From contig NZ_LT607412.1 in assembly GCF_900091455.1 (NCBI RefSeq), forward strand, positions 6,014,001 to 6,078,000: 64,000 nucleotides of DNA, in the 5' to 3' direction. The notes under the pieces are model-generated. The model ran no database searches, was not told the origin of the DNA, and saw only the letters and a program-made list of their open reading frames with translations. Positions 42,260-51,009 of the stretch are shown here, piece after piece. Numbering within the stretch: the stretch's first letter is position 1; each line of letters begins with the position of its first letter. The translations under genes and the position numbers were made by a program. The DNA is from Micromonospora coriariae. Lineage in GTDB: Bacteria; Actinomycetota; Actinomycetes; Mycobacteriales; Micromonosporaceae.

Positions 42260-43537
42260 ATGGGCGCTCAGCTCGGGCAGTTGGTGCTGGTGGCCGTGCT
42301 GGTGCTGGTCAACGCCGCGCTCTCCGGCAGTGAGATGGCGTTGGTGACGCTGCGCGAGGGGCAGCTGCGGCGGCTGGGCCGGCGGACCCGCGCGGGCGAC
42401 CGGTTGGTGCGGCTCTCCCGCGACCCGAACCGTTATCTGGCCACCATCCAGCTCGGCATCACCCTGGCCGGGTTCCTCGCGTCCGCGGCGGCCGCGGTGT
42501 CGCTGGCCGAGCCGCTGGTCGCCCCGCTCGGTTTTCTCGGCGCGGCGGCCCGCCCCACCGCGGTGGTGCTGGTGACGGTGGCGCTGACCTTCGTCACGCT
42601 GGTGATCGGCGAGCTGGCCCCCAAGCGGTTGGCCATGCAGCGGGCGGAACGCTGGGCGCTGCTCAGCGCCGGTCCGCTGGACCTGCTCGCCCGACTGTCC
42701 CGGCCGGCGGTGTGGCTGCTCAGCCGAACCACCGACGCCGTGGTCCGGCTCGCCGGCGGCAATCCGAAGGCCAGTCGGGAGGAGACCACCGAGGAGGAGC
42801 TGCGGGAGATGCTGGTCAGTCAGCGTGGCCTGTCGGCCCAGCAGCGGGAGATCCTCACCGGCGCGTTCGACATCGCCGGGCGGACGCTGCGGGAGATCCT
42901 GGTGGCCCGGCGGGAGGTGACCACACTGCCGGCCGGCCTGGCCGCCGGCGAGGGGGTCCGACGGCTCGCCGTCGCCGGACGGTCCCGCGCGCCGGTCACC
43001 GGTCCCGGTGGCCTGGACGAGGTGATCGGTGTGGTGCACATCCGTGACCTGGTGCGGGCCGGCGACGGCACGGTGGGGGAGCGGGCCCGCCCGCCGTTGC
43101 TGCTGCCGGTCACGCTGCCGGTCGCCGACGCGCTGCGCCAGCTTCGTCTGGAGCACCAGCAGCTGGCTCTGGTGGTCGACGAACACGGCGGCATCGACGG
43201 CATGGTCACCCTGGAGGACCTGCTGGCGGAGGTCGTCGGCGAGTTGTACGACGAGACCGACCGGGACGTGCGCGAAGTCGTGCGCGAGCCGGACGGGTCG
43301 CTGCTGGTGCCCGGTGACTTCCCGTTGCACGACCTGCCCGACCTGGGGGTGCGGTTGAATTTCCCGCTGTCGCGGGAGTACACGACGGTCGCCGGGTTGG
43401 TGCTGGCCCGGCTGCGTCACCTGCCAGGCGAGCCGGGGGAGTGCATTCGGCTGCCCGGGCTGACCCTGGAGGTGGTGGAGGTCGCCGACCGGGCGGTCCG
43501 TCGCGTGCGGCTGCGCGGGTTCACCGCCGACACCTGA
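42260..43537 (+). CDS. CNNM/HlyC-CorC family transporter-like protein
   Basis: A 425-aa protein. The N-terminal DUF21 membrane domain has about four helices (LVAVLVLVNAALSGSEMALV, then ATIQLGITLAGFLASAAAAV and VVLVTVALTFVTLVIGELAPKRLAM). The middle CBS pair includes VIGVVHIRDLV and LALVVDEHGGIDGMVTLEDLLAE. The C-terminal CorC_HlyC domain includes LLVPGDFPLHDL and TVAGLVLARL. Relatives export Mg2+ or related cations. GTEL-type motifs are conserved (GSEMAL, IGELAPK). It stands alone with its own promoter. Confidence 0.93.
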   Translation: MGAQLGQLVLVAVLVLVNAALSGSEMALVTLREGQLRRLGRRTRAGDRLVRLSRDPNRYLATIQLGITLAGFLASAAAAVSLAEPLVAPLGFLGAAARPTAVVLVTVALTFVTLVIGELAPKRLAMQRAERWALLSAGPLDLLARLSRPAVWLLSRTTDAVVRLAGGNPKASREETTEEELREMLVSQRGLSAQQREILTGAFDIAGRTLREILVARREVTTLPAGLAAGEGVRRLAVAGRSRAPVTGPGGLDEVIGVVHIRDLVRAGDGTVGERARPPLLLPVTLPVADALRQLRLEHQQLALVVDEHGGIDGMVTLEDLLAEVVGELYDETDRDVREVVREPDGSLLVPGDFPLHDLPDLGVRLNFPLSREYTTVAGLVLARLRHLPGEPGECIRLPGLTLEVVEVADRAVRRVRLRGFTADT

Positions 43538-43625
43538 CCGGCCGGCGTTCCGGAATGCCACCCGGACGGGGGACAGGCCCGCCAAATCCGCCCAGGGCGG
43601 ATGTTTCCCGCATATGGTGCGATAC

Positions 43626-43811
43626 GTGAAGGACCGAGGGTTTCGTACGTTCGTCACGGTGCTGGCCGGCCTCGCGGTGATCTACTTCGGCACCGCCGGC
43701 CGCAGCCCCGAGGAGGGCCGGGGTATCTCCGGCGGGCTGGTGGTTCTGGCGCTGCTCGCCGCGCTGCTGGTGTGGCACCTGACCCGGCCGGGCGACAAGA
43801 CGGTGAAGTGA
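43626..43811 (+). CDS. Small membrane protein
   Basis: A 61-aa protein with two hydrophobic helices (TFVTVLAGLAVIYFGTAG and GGLVVLALLAALLVWHL) and a basic tail. I chose GTG 43626 because TATGGT (43613-43618) is a good -10 box 7 nt upstream and would be inside the coding part if ATG 43614 were used. The family is unknown. Confidence 0.6.
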   Translation: MKDRGFRTFVTVLAGLAVIYFGTAGRSPEEGRGISGGLVVLALLAALLVWHLTRPGDKTVK

Positions 43812-43816
43812 TCGGT

Positions 43817-44464
43817 TCAACGGGCGGCGCGGGTGACCTCACCGGCGGACTCCTCGCCGAGCGCCACCCGTACCAGCGCCGAGGCGAGCCGCCCGAAGTC
43901 CGGCTCGTCGACCAGCCCGGCCAGCCCGTCCGGTGAGCCCGGCAGGCCCAGGCGTTTCGCCCCGGCCAACGCCCGGCGGTCGGCGTACGGGCGCAGGTCG
44001 GACCAGACCGTCTGCGCCTCCCGCAGGTAGATGTCCGCACCGGTGGGTCCGATGCCGGGAAACTCGGTGAGCCGGCGGCGCAGTCCGGCCGGGTCACTCC
44101 GGGCCTCCCTGTGCAGCCGACGCAGGTCGCCGTGCCAGCGGTCCAGGCACAGCCGGGCGCCGGTGCCGAGCATGGTGGCCGTCCGCTCGTCGTAACGGCG
44201 GTAGTGGCCCCGGCCCAGCGCGTCGACCCGCTGTTGCCAGCTGGCGGCCTCCATCGCCTGCGGCGTGCGGTAGCCGGCGGCGAACAGCTCCCGCGCGGCG
44301 TCCACCGCCACGCAGGCCCGGATCCGGGTGCTCAACAGCGTGGCGAGCACCAGCAGCTGGTACAGCGGCCCGGGTCGGTCGGAGAGCCGGATGCCGGCCT
44401 CCTCCGCGTAGGTGCGGCTGCTCCGTTCCAGCAGCACCTGTGCCACGGTTCGGTCGTTGCCCAC
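43817..44464 (-). CDS. HhH-GPD-type endonuclease / DNA glycosylase-like protein
   Basis: A 215-aa protein. The helix-hairpin-helix (LRRRLTEFPGIGPTGADIYL) with a downstream acidic segment fits the HhH-GPD superfamily of base-excision enzymes. The usual C-terminal Fe-S cysteines of EndoIII and the catalytic Lys of bifunctional enzymes are not seen, so activity is uncertain. GTG 44464 starts the alignable part (VGNDRTVAQVLLERSS). The longer frame to 44596 is low-complexity. Confidence 0.8.
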   Translation of the reverse strand: MGNDRTVAQVLLERSSRTYAEEAGIRLSDRPGPLYQLLVLATLLSTRIRACVAVDAARELFAAGYRTPQAMEAASWQQRVDALGRGHYRRYDERTATMLGTGARLCLDRWHGDLRRLHREARSDPAGLRRRLTEFPGIGPTGADIYLREAQTVWSDLRPYADRRALAGAKRLGLPGSPDGLAGLVDEPDFGRLASALVRVALGEESAGEVTRAAR

Positions 44465-44598
44465 GTCCGGTGCGTACCCGCCACCGCGCCGCCTAGCCCT
44501 CCCGCCGGTGAGCGGGTCCGGAATGCCGCCGGGTCGGGCGGGTATGCCTGCGGTGGAGGCGGTCACATGCCGCCTGCCGTACCCGGAGGGAGACACCC

Positions 44599-44805
44599 GT
44601 GGTCAACCCGCAGCAGGAGGAGTTCCGCCGTAACGCCAAGGGAGCCACCAGTCAGGACAGCAAGGGGCCCACGCCGACGGGGCACCCGCTCAACCGTGGT
44701 TCGTCTCGCGGAGACGAGGGTCGGCCGGTGCCCAAGGGCCAGGTGTCGCCGTACGGGCCGACCGGTGAGCCGGTCGCCGAGGACGACAGCGACAACCGGG
44801 TCTAA
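44599..44805 (+). CDS. Small hydrophilic protein
   Basis: A 68-aa, Gly/Pro/Asp-rich, probably disordered protein (MVNPQQEEFRRNAKG onward). GTG 44599 has GGAGGGAG 7 nt upstream, strong support for translation. Its last 4 nt overlap the convergent gene on the other strand. I know no family for it. Confidence 0.65.
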   Translation: MVNPQQEEFRRNAKGATSQDSKGPTPTGHPLNRGSSRGDEGRPVPKGQVSPYGPTGEPVAEDDSDNRV

Positions 44806-45278
44806 CGATCACGGCGTCGTGGCCGTCGCAACCTGTTCCAGGTGGCGGCGGCCACCAGTCCGTACGCCAGGTGGGGCACGATGTCGGAGATCCAGTCGGC
44901 GCGCCGCCAGGTGCGCGGGTCGCTGATCCCCAGCGCGGTGATGGACCCGTCGGTCATCGTCATCACGCCGGCGCCGAGCACGCCGGTGGCCATCGGCAGC
45001 GGTTGCCGCCGGCCCCGGGCGTAGAGCGCGAACCCGACCCCGGCGGCGATGCCGAGGCCGTAGCCGACCAGGGCCCCGAGGCCCGAGCGGCGGTTCGCCG
45101 CCGGGGCCCCGGACCCCAGGTCCACGTGGGCGATCCGGGCGAGCCGGTCGACGGTCTCCTCCGGGGTGCTGCTCGCCGGCCGGGCCCGCAGGACAATGTC
45201 CAGGTAGCTGACCACGTTGAGTGCGGTGCTGCCGACGGCGCCCGCGATGGCGCCGTCGGCCAGGTCGGCCCTCCTCAC
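44802..45278 (-). CDS. Membrane protein of unknown function
   Basis: A 158-aa protein with about four helical stretches (GAIAGAVGSTALNVVSYLDI, LGALVGYGLGIAAGVGFALY, ATGVLGAGVMTMTDGSITAL and LAYGLVAAATWNRL). No motif is recognised. GTG 45278 overlaps the upstream gene by 4 nt, so the two are coupled. Confidence 0.75.
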   Translation of the reverse strand: MRRADLADGAIAGAVGSTALNVVSYLDIVLRARPASSTPEETVDRLARIAHVDLGSGAPAANRRSGLGALVGYGLGIAAGVGFALYARGRRQPLPMATGVLGAGVMTMTDGSITALGISDPRTWRRADWISDIVPHLAYGLVAAATWNRLRRPRRRDR

Positions 45279-45487
45279 TTCGGGTCGCCTGGTTCGCGCT
45301 CACTCTTGGGGCCGTACGTGCGCTCGCCGCGCACCACACCCCGTTGACCGCGATCCTCCTGCAGGATCCGGTTGGCGACCTGATTGGCCTTGCCGTCGGG
45401 GACCCGTCGTCCGGAATCGTCGATCGCGTTGCGCATCCGCGCCCGCTGCTTGTCGTAGGCGTTACTGCCCGGCCGTGGTCCTGGCAT
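45275..45487 (-). CDS. Small basic hydrophilic protein
   Basis: A 70-aa protein (MPGPRPGSNAYDKQRARMRN onward) with a high charge and alpha-helical bias. ATG 45487 has AAGGAGG six nt upstream, one of the best ribosome sites here. It is co-transcribed with the overlapping membrane-protein gene. The function is unknown. Confidence 0.75.
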   Translation of the reverse strand: MPGPRPGSNAYDKQRARMRNAIDDSGRRVPDGKANQVANRILQEDRGQRGVVRGERTYGPKSEREPGDPK

Positions 45488-45558
45488 CTGCTGCCTCCTT
45501 CGTCGCCGTTGGCGTACCGCGGCCGTCTACCCGTCTGGCGGCGGACCAACCCCGGGTT

Positions 45559-46440
45559 TCAGCGGGGGCCGCGCACCACCGCGACGGGGCACCGGGCGTG
45601 GTGCAGCACCGACTGGCTCACCGACCCCAGCAGCAACCCGGTCACCTCGCCGCGCCCCTGCCCGCCGACGACCACCAACTGGGCGGAGCCGGACGCCTCG
45701 GCGAGCACAGCGCCGGCCCTGCCGTGCACCGCCCGCCAGGTCAGCCGCAGCCCGGGACAGCGGTCGGTCAGGCCGGCCAGCGACTCGGCGAGCATCTGTT
45801 CCTCGGCGCCCTGCAGCCGCGCCTCGTCGTACACCAGGGGTTGCATGTCTCCCGGGCCGGTGCTGGGCGGATGCCGGTAGGCGTACACCGCCAACAGCGG
45901 CACGCCGCGCGCCACGGCGGCCTCGGCGGCGAACTCGGCGGCGAGCCGCGACGCCGCCGAACCGTCCATGCCCACCAGCACCGGCTCGCCCGGACGTTCC
46001 GCGCCGCGGGCCACCAGCACCGGGCAGTCGGCGTACGCGGCGACCTGCACCGCCACCGAGCCGACCACCAGCGAGGCGAAGCCGCCCAGCCCTCGGTCGC
46101 CGAGCACGATGAGCGCGGCGGTGGGGGATTCGCCGACCAGTACCGCGGCGGCCTCGCCGTCGATGATCTCGCCGGAGACCGACAGTCCGGGTGCGGTGGC
46201 CTGGGCCTCGGCCACCGCGGCGGCGACGAGTTCCTCGGCCTGGTGGCGCAGCCCACCGCCGGGCGGGGCGTCCGGTGCGGGGGAGACCGGCACGTGCAGC
46301 AGTGGCCAGATGAACCCGTGCACCACGCGCAGCGGCCGGTGCCGACGGGCGGCCTCGGTGGCGGCGAGACGGACGGCGCGCAGGGACGGCTCCGAGCCGT
46401 CCACGCCGACCACCACCGCCGCGCTGTGCGCCGAGTTCAC
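45559..46440 (-). CDS. Universal stress protein, two USP domains
   Basis: A 293-aa tandem UspA protein. Domain 1 starts VVVGVDGSEPSLRAVRLAAT and has the ATP-binding signature LGDRGLGGFASLVVGSVAVQV. Domain 2 starts VLVGMDGSAASRLAAEFAAE and has VGGQGRGEVTGLLLGSVSQSV. Both keep the G-x2-G-x9-G-(S/T) motif, so both may bind ATP. Such proteins help adapt to hypoxia and stationary phase in actinobacteria. GTG 46440 follows GGGAGGTG. Confidence 0.94.
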   Translation of the reverse strand: MNSAHSAAVVVGVDGSEPSLRAVRLAATEAARRHRPLRVVHGFIWPLLHVPVSPAPDAPPGGGLRHQAEELVAAAVAEAQATAPGLSVSGEIIDGEAAAVLVGESPTAALIVLGDRGLGGFASLVVGSVAVQVAAYADCPVLVARGAERPGEPVLVGMDGSAASRLAAEFAAEAAVARGVPLLAVYAYRHPPSTGPGDMQPLVYDEARLQGAEEQMLAESLAGLTDRCPGLRLTWRAVHGRAGAVLAEASGSAQLVVVGGQGRGEVTGLLLGSVSQSVLHHARCPVAVVRGPR

Positions 46441-46555
46441 CGGGTCACCTCCCGCCGGGGCCAGTATCGCGGCCGGCGACGGCCTGGCGGAGCGATACCG
46501 CCCAGAGCGTCCGGGTCGGTACGCTGGCGACGACCAGCCGGAGGGAGCGTCGTCG

Positions 46556-47302
46556 ATGGGTGAACCGGACCAGCCGAGCACGGCCCGCATGATCGACTTC
46601 TGGCTCGGCGGGGACCACCACTTCCCCGTCGACGTGGCCGCCGCGACCGCGTTCGAGCAGGCCTACGGGCCGTGCGCGCCGGTGTTCCGGGAGCTGCGGG
46701 CCTTCCTCGGTCGGGCGGTGCGGGCCATCGCCGGGCAGGGCGTCGACGGGTTCCTGGTCTTCGGCGCGGGAGTGCCCACGATGGACAACGTGCACGAGGT
46801 CGCCGCCGAGGCCACCGTGCTCTACACCGACGTCGACCCGGTCACCATCCGGCTGGGTCAGCGCATCCTCGCCGGCAGCGACCGGGCCGGCTACGGCTAC
46901 GGTGACGCCACCGACATCGGCACCGTCGATCCGGCGCAGCTGCACCGCTTCGTCCCGGGCTGGGGCCGCCGGCCGGTCGGGGTGATCTTCCTCGGGCTGG
47001 CCGCGTTCCTCGACGACGACACCCTCGCCCGCACCCTCGACGAGCTGTACGCCGCCGCGGCGCCGGGCAGCATGCTCGCCGTGGACTTCGACACCGAGGA
47101 GCTGGCCGATCACCCGGAGGCGCTGGCGATGATGGGGCCGGCCTTCCATATGCGCGCGCCGGCCGCGTTCGCGCCACTGCTGGGTCGGTGGGCGCCGACC
47201 GCGGACGGCATCGTCCCGGTCAGCCGGTGGCGGCCGGACGGCACGCCGGCGCCGGTGCCCGACGCGTTCCACGGCGTGCTGGCCACTCGCGGCACCGACT
47301 GA
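46556..47302 (+). CDS. SAM-dependent methyltransferase, DUF574 family
   Basis: A 248-aa member of the Streptomyces-type DUF574 methyltransferases: STARMIDFWLGGDHHFPVDV, VDGFLVFGAGVPTMDNVHEV (SAM site), TVLYTDVDPV and GVIFLGLAAFLDDD. Substrates are unknown. They often sit near PP2C phosphatases and regulators, as here (the next gene is a SpoIIE-type phosphatase). ATG 46556 has GGAGGGAG 8 nt upstream. The start of the open frame upstream is antisense to the stress-protein gene. Confidence 0.87.
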   Translation: MGEPDQPSTARMIDFWLGGDHHFPVDVAAATAFEQAYGPCAPVFRELRAFLGRAVRAIAGQGVDGFLVFGAGVPTMDNVHEVAAEATVLYTDVDPVTIRLGQRILAGSDRAGYGYGDATDIGTVDPAQLHRFVPGWGRRPVGVIFLGLAAFLDDDTLARTLDELYAAAAPGSMLAVDFDTEELADHPEALAMMGPAFHMRAPAAFAPLLGRWAPTADGIVPVSRWRPDGTPAPVPDAFHGVLATRGTD

Positions 47303-47383
47303 CCTCCGGCGACCGCGCCGACGGGCGGTCAGTGGGCGTCCGTATGATGCTTGCCCTGCAGCAAGCTTCTGGAGAGGACGACA

Positions 47384-48562
47384 ATGGTGGACGCCCCGGA
47401 CGTGGTGTCGCGCGCGCTGCGCGAGGCCCCGCCCGACCAGTTGGCCGAGGCCGCGGACCGGGCGATCCGCTCGACGCTGGGGGCGGTGCGCACCGACGTG
47501 TTCGTCGCCGACTACCGGATCAGCGGGCTCTGGCCGGTGCTGGATCCGGACCTGCCGGCGGCCGGGTTCCTGGCCTGTCACACAGTGGCGCAGCGCTGTT
47601 TCAGCAGCCAGCAACCGGTACGCGACGCCGTCGAGGAGGGCCCGTGCCGGCTCTACCTGCCGCTGACCGTGTGGGGCGAGCGGCTGGGTGTGCTGCTGAT
47701 CGAGCTGCCGGCCGTACCGGGCCCGGCCGTCACCGGCGTCGCCACCGACATCGCCGGTGCCCTGGCGATGGCGATCCGGGCCGCGGACCGGGAGACCGAC
47801 AGGTACCGCCGGGCCCGACGCCGCGAGCGGCTGACCATGGCCGCCGAGATGCAGTGGGACCTGTTGCCGGGGCGCAGCGTGGCGCACCCCGCGTTCCATC
47901 TGGCCGGCCAGCTCGAACCGGCGTACACCGTCGGTGGGGACCACTTCGACTGGTCGCTGGACAGTGACCGGCTCACCGTGACGGTGCTCAACGGCGAGGG
48001 CAGCGGCCTGGCCGCGTCGCTGCTGACAGCGGTCACAGTGAACGCGATGCGCAACGCGCGCCGCTCCGGCGGTGGCCTCGTGGAGCAGGCGGAACTGGCT
48101 TCGGACACGGTCTTCTACCAGCACCGGGGGCGCCGACACGTGGCCACCCTGCTGTTGGAGCTGGACACCGGCACCGGGCGGGTACGGGCGGTCGACGCCG
48201 GGTCGCCGCAGATGTTCCGGGTGCGGGGCGCGGCGGTCGAGCCGCTGAAACTGGAGCAGCAGCTGCCGCTGGGCATGTTCGCCGAGACTCGCTATGAGCT
48301 GCAGGAGTTCCAGCTCGCACCGGGTGACCGTGTCTTCGTGGTCAGCGACGGCGTGTGGGCCGCCGAGCCGGCGGGCCGGGAGCCGTACGGGCAGCGGGTG
48401 ATGACCCGTTCCCTGCGCGCCACGCGGTTGCAGCCCGCGACCGAGGCGGTTGGTACGGTGATGCGCGAACTGCATGCCTACCACGTGGACTCCGATCTGC
48501 GCGACGATGCCGTCGTGGTCTGCCTGGACTGGCACGGTCCGCGCGATCGGGACGGCGGGTGA
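47384..48562 (+). CDS. SpoIIE/PP2C-type phosphatase with GAF-like sensor
   Basis: A 392-aa protein. The N-terminal ~150 residues form a GAF-like domain (TDVFVADYRISGLWPV, RLYLPLTVWGERLGVLLIEL) and the C-terminal 240 residues a SpoIIE phosphatase. Metal residues in YTVGGDHFDW, FVVSDGVWAAE and LRDDAVVVCL are kept. The GDVxGHG motif reads LNGEGSG, so the usual Asp is Asn. Activity is therefore uncertain. It may be an anti-anti-sigma phosphatase or an inactive sensor. ATG follows GGAGAGG. Confidence 0.88.
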   Translation: MVDAPDVVSRALREAPPDQLAEAADRAIRSTLGAVRTDVFVADYRISGLWPVLDPDLPAAGFLACHTVAQRCFSSQQPVRDAVEEGPCRLYLPLTVWGERLGVLLIELPAVPGPAVTGVATDIAGALAMAIRAADRETDRYRRARRRERLTMAAEMQWDLLPGRSVAHPAFHLAGQLEPAYTVGGDHFDWSLDSDRLTVTVLNGEGSGLAASLLTAVTVNAMRNARRSGGGLVEQAELASDTVFYQHRGRRHVATLLLELDTGTGRVRAVDAGSPQMFRVRGAAVEPLKLEQQLPLGMFAETRYELQEFQLAPGDRVFVVSDGVWAAEPAGREPYGQRVMTRSLRATRLQPATEAVGTVMRELHAYHVDSDLRDDAVVVCLDWHGPRDRDGG

Positions 48563-48618
48563 GAGTCGCCGCCGCAGCACCGGGCGGGCACCAGCGCGAC
48601 GACGGCAGGGGACATCGG

Positions 48619-49083
48619 GTGGAGCGACCTGCGGATCTCGCCTCGGCGATCGACACTGCGGCCGAGACGCTGATCGCCGTGCTCGAGTCGGCCGCGTCGC
48701 GACACCAGGTGCCGCCCACCCAGTTGCGGGTCCTGACGCTGATCAGCAGCCGGACCGAGACCAACGTCAACCGGCTGGCGGAGCTGCTCGACGTCGTGCC
48801 CTCGTCCGCCAGCCGACTCTGTGACCGGCTGGAGGCGACCGGGCTGCTGCGCCGGGTGGCCGATCCACGGGACCGGCGCGAGGTGCGGTTGGTGCCGACC
48901 GCCGCCGCGCAGGCCCTGTTGCGGGAGTTGGCCGAACGGCGGCAGCACGCCGTACAGGCCGTTCTGGACCGGATGCCGCCGCGGGTGCAGCACGACCTGC
49001 TGCTGGCGTTGCTCGCGTTCGGGCGGGCGGCGACCCAGACGGTGCCGGACCAGCAGACCGACCCCGCGGTGCGCACCGCCTGA
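48619..49083 (+). CDS. MarR-family transcriptional regulator
   Basis: A 154-aa winged-helix regulator: LRVLTLISSRTETNVNRLAE, the recognition helix VVPSSASRLCDRLEATGLL and the wing RRVADPRDRREVRLVPT, then a dimerisation helix. GTG 48619 follows GGCAGGGGAC. GTG 48559 overlaps the phosphatase stop, but its extra 20 residues look non-protein. It is co-directional with the phosphatase and methyltransferase, so the three may form a unit. The target and ligand are unknown. Confidence 0.9.
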   Translation: MERPADLASAIDTAAETLIAVLESAASRHQVPPTQLRVLTLISSRTETNVNRLAELLDVVPSSASRLCDRLEATGLLRRVADPRDRREVRLVPTAAAQALLRELAERRQHAVQAVLDRMPPRVQHDLLLALLAFGRAATQTVPDQQTDPAVRTA

Positions 49084-49378
49084 CGCCGTACCCAACCCGT
49101 TCACTAGTATCCTAGGACGCCCTACGCGTGGTGACCCACGCCACAGTGCGGCACAGCCGCACCAAACACCGGGCGGCGGCACCCGGGGCGGGAGCGGGAG
49201 CCCGATATAGTGGCAGCGCACTCACCCGGCCCGCGATCGTCGAGATCGCGGGCCGCGTCAGGGAAGAGGTCCCGTCCGGGGCCGCAGGGGAGCCGGCGGT
49301 GGCCGGCCCGACAGCGCGTACGACCTCCGCCGCGCCCGACGTCGGCCGGGTGCCGGGGCGTGCCGCGGAGGAGGTTCG
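49084..49378 (+). promoter_or_regulatory. Leader of the pgsA2-garA locus with hairpin
   Basis: A 295-nt region. At 49109-49135 lies a motif shared with 28269-28295. TATAGT at 49204-49209 is a good -10 box. The leader then forms a perfect 11-bp hairpin (GGCCCGCGATC, loop GTCGA, 49228-49254). GGAGGAGG sits just before the GTG start. Confidence 0.5.
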
Positions 49379-50011
49379 GTGTCGCGTCGGCCGGCTCGGG
49401 CAGAGCATCCGCGAGACACCGGTGACCAGACTCCCGGTGACCAGGTGCTCACCCTGCCCAACCTGATCAGCTTCGGGCGGTTGCTGGGCGTGCCGCTCTT
49501 CCTCTACCTGTTCCTGGTCGCCCGTGCGGACGTGGCGGCGATCGTCGTGCTGGCCATCGGTGGCACCACCGACTGGGTGGACGGCTGGATCGCCCGCCGG
49601 CTGCGCCAGGTGAGCCGGCTCGGGGAGCTGCTCGACCCGCTCGCCGACCGGCTCTACATCCTCGCCACGCTGCTCGCCTTCACCGCCCGGGAGGTGGTGC
49701 CGTGGCAGTTCACCGCGGCGCTGCTGGCGCGGGAGTTGCTGCTGCTCGGCTCGCTGGCGGTGCTGCGCCGCCACGGATACGGGCCGCCGCCCGTGCACTA
49801 CGTGGGCAAGAGCGCCACGTTCCTGCTGCTCGCCGCGTTCCCGGTGCTGCTGCTGGCCACCGCGTCGACAGGTGTGGCGACGGCGGCCGCCGCGATCGGC
49901 TGGGGGCTCGCCTGGTGGGGGCTGGTGCTCTACTGGGTGGCCGGCGGAATGTACGTCGTGCAGGCGGCCCGGCTGGTGCGGGCGGCACGCGACCCGGGAG
50001 CGGCGGCGTGA
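49379..50011 (+). CDS. CDP-alcohol phosphatidyltransferase (PgsA2-like)
   Basis: A 210-aa membrane enzyme with the full CDP-OH-P motif D-x2-D-G-x2-A-R-x8-G-x3-D-x3-D in TDWVDGWIARRL and LGELLDPLADR. It transfers a phosphatidyl group from CDP-DAG to an alcohol such as glycerol-3-phosphate. By synteny it equals M. tuberculosis Rv1822 (pgsA2). Several helices follow the motif. GTG 49379 follows GGAGGAGG. It overlaps the DUF881 gene by 4 nt. Confidence 0.92.
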   Translation: MSRRPARAEHPRDTGDQTPGDQVLTLPNLISFGRLLGVPLFLYLFLVARADVAAIVVLAIGGTTDWVDGWIARRLRQVSRLGELLDPLADRLYILATLLAFTAREVVPWQFTAALLARELLLLGSLAVLRRHGYGPPPVHYVGKSATFLLLAAFPVLLLATASTGVATAAAAIGWGLAWWGLVLYWVAGGMYVVQAARLVRAARDPGAAA

Positions 50012-51009
50012 GCGAGCGCGGCGAGCGGACCATCGAGCCCAGCAGCGCGGCGAAGCGGAGTGCTGGCGTGAGCGCCCCGCGGCCCGGGGGTAACCGGCCG
50101 GAGCGGGTGTACGCGCCGGACTTCCTCACCGAGCTGTTCCGCAACCCGCTCGACCCGGGGTACGCCGACGCGGCGGCCGCCAGGCGGTCGCGGTCGCCCG
50201 AGGCGCCGCAGGGGTGGCGGGCCTGGCCGGCTCGTTCGGTCAGCCTGGTCGTGGTGGTGGTGCTGGGTTTCCTCTTCGCGGTGGCGTACCGGCAGACGAT
50301 GGCGGACGAGCCGGGGCGCAGCAAGGCACGCTCCGGGCTGGTGGCGCAGATCAAGGATCGGGTGAGCGAGACCGACCGGCTCTCGGTGCGCGCCGACGAG
50401 CTGCGCGAGGAGGTCAGTCGGCAGCGGGACGCGGCGTTGAGCGGTTCGGCCGCGGCGCAGTTGCGCAACCTGGAGGCGAGCACCGGGCTGGGACGGGTGC
50501 GCGGGGACGGCGTGGTGGTGCGGCTGGCCGACGCGCCGGGCAACCAGGACGCGGTGACCGGCGCGGGCGCCGGGCCGCCGCGGGTGCTCTACACCGACCT
50601 GCAGGGGGTGGCGAACGCGTTGTGGAGCGCGGGCGCGGAGGCGATCGCCATCAATGGGCAGCGGTTGACCTCGACGTCGACGATCCGGTTGGCGGGTGAG
50701 ACGATCCTGGTGGACTTCCGGCCGGTGACCGGTCCGTACGAGGTGTCGGCGATCGGCCCGGGCTCGTTGGAGCGACGGTTCGAGGCCAGCCGGAGCGCGG
50801 CGCTGATGCGGGAGGTTTCGCAGAAGACCGGCATGTCGTTCGGGGTGCGGGAGGCGGAGGACCTCACCCTGCCGGCGGCTCCGGAGCCGCAGCTACGCTA
50901 CGCCAAGCCGTCGGTCAGTCCGAGCCCTTCCGCGTCGGGTGTCCGTTCCGGCAGTCCCGGGCCGTCCGGCTCGGGGCCGACCTCTAGCCCCTCCGGAGGT
51001 GGCCGATGA
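50008..51009 (+). CDS. DUF881 membrane protein 1 (Rv1823-like)
   Basis: A 333-aa protein with an N-terminal cytoplasmic region, one membrane helix (SVSLVVVVVLGFLFAVAY), a coiled coil (SETDRLSVRADELREEVSRQ) and the DUF881 domain (VLYTDLQGVANALWSAGAEA, then INGQRLTSTSTIRLAG). The tail is Ser/Pro/Gly-rich. DUF881 proteins sit with the small basic protein in actinobacteria and Firmicutes. The precise role is unknown. The first ~25 residues (SERGERTIEPSSAAKRSAG) look inserted rather than conserved. Confidence 0.88.
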   Translation: MSERGERTIEPSSAAKRSAGVSAPRPGGNRPERVYAPDFLTELFRNPLDPGYADAAAARRSRSPEAPQGWRAWPARSVSLVVVVVLGFLFAVAYRQTMADEPGRSKARSGLVAQIKDRVSETDRLSVRADELREEVSRQRDAALSGSAAAQLRNLEASTGLGRVRGDGVVVRLADAPGNQDAVTGAGAGPPRVLYTDLQGVANALWSAGAEAIAINGQRLTSTSTIRLAGETILVDFRPVTGPYEVSAIGPGSLERRFEASRSAALMREVSQKTGMSFGVREAEDLTLPAAPEPQLRYAKPSVSPSPSASGVRSGSPGPSGSGPTSSPSGGGR

